6,344 nucleotides of DNA, from positions 1 to 6,344 of the forward strand of contig CAYNBJ010000011.1 of assembly GCA_964395835.1 (NCBI GenBank), read 5' to 3'. Made by a program: the position numbers and the translations under genes. The stretch comes from LLD-282 sp964395835 (lineage in GTDB: Bacteria > Pseudomonadota > Gammaproteobacteria > Berkiellales > Berkiellaceae). The notes below the pieces were generated by a model, which worked only from the letters and a program-made list of their open reading frames with translations, searched no databases and had not been told where the DNA came from. This document shows, one piece after another, positions 1 through 5,182 of this stretch; the stretch's first letter is position 1; every line of letters starts with the position of its first letter.

Positions 1-16
1 CCAAGTTTTTTATTTC

Positions 17-48
17 AAAACCCTGATCAAAAGTCAGGGTTTTTTTTT
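17..48. terminator. Bidirectional-looking intrinsic terminator at the 3' end of the long ANK gene
   Basis: A perfect stem CCCTGA (21-26) / TCAGGG (34-39) encloses a 7-nt loop. It can extend outward by AAAA/TTTT pairing, 17-20 with 40-43. On the plus strand it is followed by nine T residues (40-48), a textbook Rho-independent terminator. That strand would serve a convergent gene ending left of the window, which cannot be seen. On the minus strand the loop contains the TGA stop (27-29) of the long ANK gene and the hairpin is followed only by TTTTG, so termination of that gene here is plausible but weaker. The stem lies inside the last codons and stop of the gene. Confidence 0.75.
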
Positions 49-2456
49 GCTTTCTGTTTTTGGAGATTGCTTTTCGGTTTGTCCTGTGAGATACCTTGTC
101 CTTGAAATAAGCTTGACGGCTTCTGTGGTTGCGGTATTGAAGTTTTGTCGCGCTCGGTTTGATTTTTCGCATCTGGCAACTTTTTGGGAGTTGCACCTGT
201 TTCTGCATCCTTTTGTGCAGTAGCATCGACACTTTTTTGATGTGTTCGATCTAAAATATAGAGCCTATAGGCCATTTTTATCTGACCTGCTAATAAGGTT
301 CCTATCAGCGTGTCCCAGTTGAATCTACTCCCATTTTCCAAAAGCGTTCTCGCTGCATCCATGTGTCCTCTTATAGCTGCATGCCGCAGTGCGCTATTTT
401 TATCGTTCTGGGATATGATTAAATCTTTGTTGCTCTCTTGTAGGAATGTTTGCAAAGTGTTTGAATCGTTCGTAAGCGCTGCCTTTTCGAAGCTTTGTCT
501 CCGCTGAGTGACCTCGGGACTCTGAATAGGTTTTTCGCGATTCTGAATGTTTTTGTCCAACTCATGGGTTTGAGACAATAAGGGAGGGGCCTGATCTGCC
601 TGTGGTGCGTCAGGTTGTTGGCTATTGTGATTGTCTATTTGTTCTGGGCTGCTTTTCGAGATAAAAGACAGATTGCTCACTATGCTTTTCATAAGGATAA
701 AAGCTGTTTTCGTCTTACCCGCGAATAACATCTGGAAGATGAGATACAGACTCGCTTGAGCACCTGCTTTTAAAAGAGAATTCATGACAGCACTGTGTCC
801 TTTTGTGGCAGAGAGTATCAGTGCTGCATTTATGGAAGCTTTTGTGGGCTTGATAGTGTCATTTTGAGTAGTGAGAAATTGCTCTACGGAAACTTCATAA
901 CCTTTTGCTGCAGCATCCAAAAAAATCCATTCGGATTCACTTATTTTGCTATCATTTATGCCCATGTTGCTGATTTCTGTGCGAATCTCCTGCAGGTCGA
1001 TAAATGGAGCAATCAACGTTTGTAGGGTCGTATTGATATATGCCGAATATAACATATGAGGGTGCAACTGAGCTATCATTTCGTTTAGCATAGAATCGGA
1101 ATTTTTAGTGGTCGTGCTTGGTGCAATTGATTTGTCGGGTTCTTTTTGAGAACTGTTAGCCGAGATACTTTGTTTAAGTTCGTCTTGTTGTTCCCTGGGG
1201 AGGCGTTTCAAAATCAAACTAGCTAGACGGTTTCTCTTGTTTTCTAGAGCGATCAATGCAGCGTTTCTAAGTTCTTCTGTGTCGTCAGTTTTGTTAAGCA
1301 GTATTTGGGCTATTGAGCCATATCCATTTAAAATGGCTGTTTGAAGAGCGGTACGCCCCTTTTTGTCTTTGTGCTCTACTTTTGCTCCGTGCCGTAAAAG
1401 CTCTTGCGTTATTTCTTCAGTCTTTTTGGCAGCAAGAATCAGTGCGGTCTCTCCAAAGACATTAACCGCATGAATATCTGCTCCCGCAGAGATAAGAGTG
1501 CGTATCGTATCTATCTTGCCTTTTTTGACCGCTAGCATAAGAGCGGTGTTTCCGTTTGTATCGCGGGCATGAATATCAGCTCCTTTCGATAACAGAAACT
1601 GACAAGCAGCTAAATTGCCCTTTTCTGCAGCAATCATTAACGGAGTTTTATCACCTTTGCCTCGCGTATGCACATTAGCACCGTTTTTTACAAGAGCATC
1701 CATTGCATCGGTCCAGTTATTCTGTGTCACAAGGCAGAGTAAATGATCTTTATCACTGGCATCAATATTAGCTCCTTTCAATAACAGATTCTTATAAGCA
1801 GCTAACTTGCCCGTTTCTGCAGCAATCATCAACGGAGTTTTATTACCTTTGCCTCGCGCATTCACATTAGCACCGTTTTTTACAAGAGCATCCATTGCAT
1901 CGGTCCAGTTATTCTGTGTCACAAGGCAGAGTAAATGATCTTTATCACTGGCATCAATATTAGCTCCTTTCAATAACAGATTCTTATAAGCAGCTAACTT
2001 GCCCGTTTCTGCAGCAATCATCAACGGAGTTTTATTACCTTTGCCTCGCGCATTCACATTAGCACCGTTTTTTACAAGAGCATCCATTGCATCGGTCCAG
2101 TTATTCTGTGTCACAAGACAGAGTAAGTGATTTACATCACACTTCTTAATATCAGCACTGTTCCGTAACAGAGCCCTATAAGCAGCGAAATTGCCCGTTT
2201 CTGCAGCAATCATCAACGGAGTTTTATCACCTTTGCCTCGCGTATTTACATTAGCACCGTTTTTTACAAGCAAGTTTATTGCAAGGTGCCAGTTATTCTG
2301 TGTCACAAGGCAGAGTAAATGATCTTTATCACAATCCTTAAAACTTTCTGAGTTGGTTGCCAGTTTCATCCAAAGAACAAGGTCTTTTTTTTGCGCAGCA
2401 TACAGTAGGGTCTGAGGCTGAGTCTTATCTGCGTTCTGCGGTGATGGATTAGGCTT
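27..2456 (-). CDS. Large ankyrin-repeat protein, 5'-partial (start lost in assembly gap)
   Basis: Residues are numbered from the ATG at 2369. Four 64-residue double-ANK units occupy about 14-269, and four more ANK-like units, the last degenerate, about 270-399. A Ser/Lys/Thr-rich linker (400-425) and a helical stretch (426-475) follow. Two copies of a C-terminal module come next (479-566 and 624-710), separated by a Gln/Pro-rich linker, then a Lys/Gln-rich tail to residue 780. The ATG at 2369 is probably internal: the frame stays open for 29 more codons to the gap, these read as a good ANK unit (TLLYAAQKKDLVLW), and no ribosome site precedes the ATG. There is no signal peptide or obvious enzymatic domain. 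ANK repeats form protein-binding scaffolds; a role with host proteins is inferred from the family. It may be one gene with the ORF at 2558-3220. The partner is unknown. Confidence 0.9.
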   Translation of the reverse strand, partial: KPNPSPQNADKTQPQTLLYAAQKKDLVLWMKLATNSESFKDCDKDHLLCLVTQNNWHLAINLLVKNGANVNTRGKGDKTPLMIAAETGNFAAYRALLRNSADIKKCDVNHLLCLVTQNNWTDAMDALVKNGANVNARGKGNKTPLMIAAETGKLAAYKNLLLKGANIDASDKDHLLCLVTQNNWTDAMDALVKNGANVNARGKGNKTPLMIAAETGKLAAYKNLLLKGANIDASDKDHLLCLVTQNNWTDAMDALVKNGANVHTRGKGDKTPLMIAAEKGNLAACQFLLSKGADIHARDTNGNTALMLAVKKGKIDTIRTLISAGADIHAVNVFGETALILAAKKTEEITQELLRHGAKVEHKDKKGRTALQTAILNGYGSIAQILLNKTDDTEELRNAALIALENKRNRLASLILKRLPREQQDELKQSISANSSQKEPDKSIAPSTTTKNSDSMLNEMIAQLHPHMLYSAYINTTLQTLIAPFIDLQEIRTEISNMGINDSKISESEWIFLDAAAKGYEVSVEQFLTTQNDTIKPTKASINAALILSATKGHSAVMNSLLKAGAQASLYLIFQMLFAGKTKTAFILMKSIVSNLSFISKSSPEQIDNHNSQQPDAPQADQAPPLLSQTHELDKNIQNREKPIQSPEVTQRRQSFEKAALTNDSNTLQTFLQESNKDLIISQNDKNSALRHAAIRGHMDAARTLLENGSRFNWDTLIGTLLAGQIKMAYRLYILDRTHQKSVDATAQKDAETGATPKKLPDAKNQTERDKTSIPQPQKPSSLFQGQGISQDKPKSNLQKQKAKKNPDF
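240..500 (-). other. C-terminal module, second copy (degenerate ANK pair plus hydrophobic helical segment)
   Basis: Residues 624-710 of the long ANK protein. It opens with an ANK-like helix pair (SFEKAALTNDSNTLQTFL), then ALRHAAIRGHMDAARTLLENG, then a hydrophobic stretch DTLIGTLLAGQIKMAYRLYI. It aligns with residues 479-566 of the same protein and residues 225-313 of the protein encoded at 5183-6344. The shared pattern is Ala-Leu-x-x-Ala, an amphipathic helix ending in LL or LI, then a Leu/Phe-rich helix. No known domain name can be assigned by eye. Confidence 0.6.
672..935 (-). other. C-terminal module, first copy
   Basis: Residues 479-566 of the long ANK protein: FLDAAAKGYEVSVEQFL, then NAALILSATKGHSAVMNSLL, then a hydrophobic segment LYLIFQMLFAGKTKTAFILM. 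The last part shares the L-x-A-G core and helix spacing of the second copy (LLAGQIKMAYRLYI). It looks like an internal duplication of about 87 residues, with the copies separated by a low-complexity Gln/Pro linker. Confidence 0.6.
1563..2330 (-). repeat. Four tandem 192-bp units encoding a 64-residue double-ANK supra-repeat
   Basis: The motif beginning at the HLLCLVTQNNW codons recurs every 192 bp (2317, 2125, 1933 and 1741 mark equivalent bases). The two central units encode identical 64-residue stretches. The tract 1671-1925 is identical to 1863-2117, an exact 255-bp direct repeat, with the first mismatch at 1926/2118. The outer copies diverge mainly in the second ANK of each pair. The pattern indicates recent tandem duplication or gene conversion, and the copy number may be unstable or misassembled. 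Confidence 0.95.
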
Positions 2457-2457
2457 A

Positions 2458-2557
2458 NNNNNNNNNNNNNNNNNNNNNNNNNNNNNNNNNNNNNNNNNNN
2501 NNNNNNNNNNNNNNNNNNNNNNNNNNNNNNNNNNNNNNNNNNNNNNNNNNNNNNNNN
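2458..2557. other. Assembly gap of exactly 100 N
   Basis: Positions 2458-2557 are all N. Exactly 100 N is the usual placeholder for a scaffold gap of unknown length, so distance and reading frame across it carry no information. It falls inside ANK-coding sequence on both sides, where near-identical repeats would defeat short-read assembly. Confidence 0.97.
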
Positions 2558-3220
2558 CAGAAGAATCTGTAATATCGGTTCCGGATTAGGTAGACTCAGA
2601 GAGTTTGCTGCCAACATCAGCGGAGTCTCTTTGTTATTAGTGGCAAGATTCACATCTGCGCCCTTAGCTATAAGAAATTCAACCATCTTCGCGTTATTGT
2701 TTCGAATCGCATAGTGCAGTGCGGTGCGTCCATTAGAATCTTGTGCATTCACATTTGCATTATTGTCTATAAGAAATTGAACCATCTGCGCGTCACGATT
2801 TTGAATCGCATAGTGCAGTGCGGTGCGTCCATTAGAATCTTGTACATTTACATCTTTGGGGAGTGCCCTAATCAGGAACTCGGCAGCTTCCAAATTCTCG
2901 TGTTGAGCGGCTACTGTTAGCGGCGTTGCCTTATCTTTCGAGTTTTCTATGTTTGGCAGGGGTTTTGCGCAAGATATAAGAGTAGCCATTATCTGGGTGC
3001 GTAGGGGCTGAGTAAATTGAGCAGCATAACTCAGTAGAGATCGCACATGATCTTTTATGACAGGATACTCTTCTTTGTTCTGAGCATGCTTCTGAACTGT
3101 GGCTAACTCATTCTTGTCGATAGCGTTGTAAAGCACATTAAGAAGCTGAGCCTGTTCGGTTGAGAGTTTGCTGTTCGGTTGCATTTTAAAATTCTTTTTA
3201 TAAGCATATCTACCACGCAT
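2558..3220 (-). CDS. Ankyrin-repeat protein, N-terminal part (3' end lost in assembly gap)
   Basis: There are 221 residues before the gap. A helical N-terminal part (about 18-90, including two degenerate ANK units) leads into clear ANK units at 95-127, 128-160 and 161-193; a fourth starts at 194 and is cut by the gap after LQILL. Units 128-160 and 161-193 share the start DSNGRTALHYAI. ATG at 3220 gives the longest reading but has no ribosome site. The ATG at 3184 (residue 13), preceded by AAAAAG about nine bases upstream, is an equally good or better start. The frame nominally continues past the gap to a stop at 2366, but those residues are basic, not ANK-like, and out of frame with the true ANK reading there, so that tail is excluded. 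It may be the N-terminus of the gene at 27-2456. Confidence 0.85.
2642..2839 (-). repeat. Two tandem 99-bp ANK-coding units
   Basis: Two 33-residue ANK units begin DSNGRTALHYAI. At DNA level 2704-2744 matches 2803-2843 exactly (41 bp, offset 99), and similarity continues more weakly on both sides. This is a within-gene tandem duplication, with less homogenised copies than the 192-bp array. Confidence 0.9.
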
Positions 3221-3546
3221 ATAGGATCGAAATGTGAAAATTTTTAAAAAATCTTTTTTAAATTCTCGATGATGGATAGGGGCCTATTTGGGATATTAAT
3301 GAAAGCTGCAAGTAGGATTTCCGAGCAAGTATCATTCTGTGCAAGAAATTTTTAACAAATCTAAAAGGATACTGAAATAGCTCGATTTTCATGGATGCGG
3401 ATTGAGATTTCTACATCCATATTCTGTAGTTGTCCAGTGTATAGAGAAATTTTGGGCCAATATGAAAAAATAGTGCACAGATGAAAGACATTTTTTAATG
3501 AGCCTCATGCTGCGGCAGCAGTCTTTCTCGATCTTTCATCCTTCAC
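3221..3546. other. Intergenic region without a supported gene (326 bp)
   Basis: No open frame here has length, start context or ANK-like content worth calling. The part nearest the downstream gene is very AT-rich and includes a perfect dyad TTTAAAAAA-TC-TTTTTTAAA at 3243-3262, roughly 60 to 80 bp upstream of the candidate start at 3184. A 7-bp inverted repeat ATGGATG / CATCCAT spans 3391-3420 with a 16-nt loop. The nested inverted repeats at 3480-3540 are listed separately. I could not find a convincing -35/-10 pair for the downstream gene. Confidence 0.6.
3480..3540. other. Nested inverted repeats just after the stop of the 463-residue ANK gene
   Basis: An outer 9-bp perfect inverted repeat GATGAAAGA (3480-3488) / TCTTTCATC (3532-3540) encloses two short palindromes, ATGAGCCTCAT (3498-3508) and TGCTGCGGCAGCA (3508-3520). 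An alternative partner GTCTTTC (3521-3527) pairs with GAAAGAC (3483-3489), so two outer stems compete. It begins 7 bp past the stop of the minus-strand gene. On that strand six T residues occur about 9 nt after the outer stem, which is not classic terminator spacing. It could be a terminator or 3'-end structure, a protein-binding dyad or a small repeat element. Confidence 0.4.
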
Positions 3547-4938
3547 TTACAGCTTCATCTCTTTATTGTCTAAAGACGTTTTGTTTTTAGGGATTTGACT
3601 GGTGAGGGTCGCGGTCGGTTTTTTTGTGATACAAGATGAGCTGCCTTTTTGTGAGGCCTGTTGTGTTTTTTGAGAAGTCTTGAGAATCACTTGAATAAGA
3701 TCAGTGGCATTCATTTTTTGAGCTAAGCTCAGTGGTGTTGTACCATCATTTGCGGGGATATCGATGTTTGCGCCAGAGTTTAAAAGTGCATGCGCACATG
3801 CATGATTGCCCATGAGAAGTGCTAGCATAAGAGGAGTATAGCCCAGTTCGTTTTTCTGATTCAGATTGATATTATCTTTTTCTAAAAGAGCGTTCATAAT
3901 ATCAAGATTTCCAAGCAACGCGGCGAACATGAGCGCAGACATGCATTTTTTTTTAGTTGTGCAATTTATTTGAGTTTGTGAAGCATCTAAAAGTGATTGA
4001 AATGCGCTGAGCAACTGCGAGTTAATAAAAGGATTGGCAGAATCGTCTTGCTCAGTGGAGACTGGATGATCGATAGAGGTGATTGCTGACAATCTTTTAT
4101 GCAAAATAGAGCGCTCTACTAGCGATTGTAAGAGACAGATTAGCGGTGTACGGTTGTCATGATCGGTCATAAGTGGGTTTGCATTTTTTGCAAGCATGAT
4201 CTGTATTATCTCTGGATCGGCTTGGATGGCCGCTATCATAAGAGGAGTGATGTTGTTTTGATTTGGGATATTCAAAATCGAGAGATTGTGTTTTAAAATT
4301 TCTTTGGCTATCTCAATCTTGCCGTTGGATAAAAAGATGCTTAGGGCTGTTTCTTGATTCTGATTCGGAATGTTGATATCTGCTCCATATGTTAAAAGCA
4401 ATTGAGCGATCGTGAGATCACCAGACTCATCACTTTCTTGAGCTGCTGCTAAAAGAGGTGTCCTGCCTTGCTTATCAGATGTATTGATATTTGCCCCTCT
4501 CTCTAAAAGCCATGAGACCATATCTGTATTCTGATTTTCAACGGCTGCTAAAAGAGGTGTCCTGCCTTGATTATCAGATGTATTGATATTTGCTCCTCTC
4601 TCTAAAAGCCATGAGGCCATATCTGTATTGTGATTTTCAACGGCTGCTAAAAGAGGTGTTTGACCCTGGTCATTTCTGTTCTCGATATCTGCGCCATGCT
4701 CTAGTAGTTTTTTTGCTAATGTAATTTTTTGTTTGGACACAGATAAAGCAAAAGCGATATTTATTTTTGTAGATTCTGAGTATATTGATTCTGGTACTTC
4801 TCGTTGTATTCTCTCTATCTCATTTTTATCGAGATTTATTATTGTTTTGATCTGTTCGTCGATTGTCAAAGTAGGATTTTCGATAATTTCAGCAATGCTC
4901 TGTTTTAATCTATTGATGTCTTGCTCTGGTGTTTCCAT
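3547..4938 (-). CDS. Ankyrin-repeat protein, complete, 463 residues
   Basis: A helical, charged N-terminal region (1-55) is followed by about ten ANK units. They lie at roughly 56-88, 89-121, 122-154, 155-191 (with a short acidic insert ESDESGD), 192-225, 226-258, a unit from 259 interrupted by about 40 residues, 332-364, 365-397 and 398-420. Residues 421-463 form a Gln/Ser/Lys/Thr-rich tail ending in MKL. The ATG start is supported by GGGAAG five bases upstream. No signal peptide, transmembrane segment or catalytic motif is visible. ANK folds bind proteins, so a scaffold or effector role is inferred from the family and the partner is unknown. It is flanked by 244 and 326 bp of non-coding DNA, so it is probably a separate transcription unit rather than part of a tight operon. 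Confidence 0.93.
   Translation of the reverse strand: METPEQDINRLKQSIAEIIENPTLTIDEQIKTIINLDKNEIERIQREVPESIYSESTKINIAFALSVSKQKITLAKKLLEHGADIENRNDQGQTPLLAAVENHNTDMASWLLERGANINTSDNQGRTPLLAAVENQNTDMVSWLLERGANINTSDKQGRTPLLAAAQESDESGDLTIAQLLLTYGADINIPNQNQETALSIFLSNGKIEIAKEILKHNLSILNIPNQNNITPLMIAAIQADPEIIQIMLAKNANPLMTDHDNRTPLICLLQSLVERSILHKRLSAITSIDHPVSTEQDDSANPFINSQLLSAFQSLLDASQTQINCTTKKKCMSALMFAALLGNLDIMNALLEKDNINLNQKNELGYTPLMLALLMGNHACAHALLNSGANIDIPANDGTTPLSLAQKMNATDLIQVILKTSQKTQQASQKGSSSCITKKPTATLTSQIPKNKTSLDNKEMKL
4444..4674 (-). repeat. Near-identical 99-bp tandem ANK-coding repeats
   Basis: Two full 33-residue units (residues 89-121 and 122-154) and the start of a third recur at exactly 99 bp; equivalent bases are 4451, 4550 and 4649. 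The segments starting at 4451 and 4550 differ at only about four positions over roughly 99 bp. The protein motif is QGRTPLLAAVENQNTDM followed by SWLLERGANINTSD. Nucleotide identity this high indicates a recent duplication within the gene. Confidence 0.93.
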
Positions 4939-4943
4939 GAGTG

Positions 4944-4949
4944 CTTCCC
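4944..4949 (-). promoter_or_regulatory. Ribosome binding site of the 463-residue ANK gene
   Basis: GGGAAG on the minus strand lies five bases before the ATG at 4938. It is a good partial match to the AGGAGG consensus at usual spacing, and it is the clearest ribosome site in the window. It fixes the start of this gene. Confidence 0.65.
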
Positions 4950-4973
4950 ATCATCAGTATATTTTGATTCTTA

Positions 4974-4988
4974 ATTATAATGATTATA
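4974..4988 (-). promoter_or_regulatory. Tandem -10 (TATAAT) boxes upstream of the 463-residue ANK gene
   Basis: Two perfect TATAAT hexamers on the minus strand at 4983-4988 and 4974-4979, nine bases apart, lie about 36 to 50 bp upstream of the ATG. Either would give a leader of roughly 30 to 40 nt containing the GGGAAG site. No good TTGACA-like -35 element lies 16-18 bp upstream of either, and the stretch is AT-rich, so this is a candidate only. Confidence 0.4.
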
Positions 4989-5025
4989 GGGTACAACTTC
5001 GAACTGCATCGTATTTATTCAAAAT

Positions 5026-5049
5026 CAACAGTCCGATCTGGGACTGTTG
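5026..5049 (-). terminator. Probable Rho-independent terminator of the rightmost ANK-like gene
   Basis: A perfect 9-bp stem CAACAGTCC / GGACTGTTG (5026-5034 with 5041-5049) has a 6-nt loop. On the minus strand it is followed by ATTTTGAAT, a short T-rich run. It lies about 134 bp past the stop at 5183 and upstream of the tandem -10 boxes of the next gene, where a transcription boundary is expected. The T tract is weak and the distance from the stop is long, so attenuation or a protein-binding dyad are alternatives. Confidence 0.5.
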
Positions 5050-5182
5050 TTTCGTCTTGTAGGAATGATTTGTCCTCATGAGTGCATATATTTCGCTGCT
5101 AAACGCTTGAAGACCCCTCTGTTTTTCGTGTAGATATGTGCATGTTCGCAAAACTTGGGCGCATAATCCATAAGATGCGCCT

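Noticed and set aside
310..1025. Plus-strand ORFs at 310-507 and 795-1025
   Set aside because: Antisense shadows of the long ANK gene; no ribosome site, and Cys/Ser/Phe-rich translations typical of non-coding strands.
1563..2330. CRISPR array or satellite-type repeat
   Set aside because: The repeats are contiguous, in frame, 192 bp long and encode ANK units; there are no short repeats with unique spacers.
2366..2457. C-terminal tail of the ORF 2366-3220 beyond the gap
   Set aside because: It is out of frame with the ANK-like reading of the same bases, is basic and unlike ANK sequence, and exists only because exactly 100 placeholder N were inserted.
2714..2920. Plus-strand ORF of 68 codons
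   Set aside because: It is the antisense of the 99-bp ANK repeats; its repeated CGASIRIL motif is just the repeat read backwards.
3243..3262. TTTAAAAAA / TTTTTTAAA dyad as an operator
   Set aside because: Perfect symmetry, but made only of A/T runs with a two-base centre; such palindromes arise easily in AT-rich DNA, so it is noted in the intergenic entry without a function.
3361..3420. 19-codon minus-strand ORF in the intergenic region
   Set aside because: No ribosome site, no recognisable product, length expected by chance; its ATG sits in an inverted repeat.
3391..3420. ATGGATG / CATCCAT inverted repeat as a terminator
   Set aside because: Only 7 bp with a 16-nt loop and no T tract on either strand.
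4733..5062. Plus-strand ORF of 109 codons
   Set aside because: It overlaps the N-terminal half of a well-supported ANK gene and its promoter region; Cys/Ile/Ser-rich with no domain.
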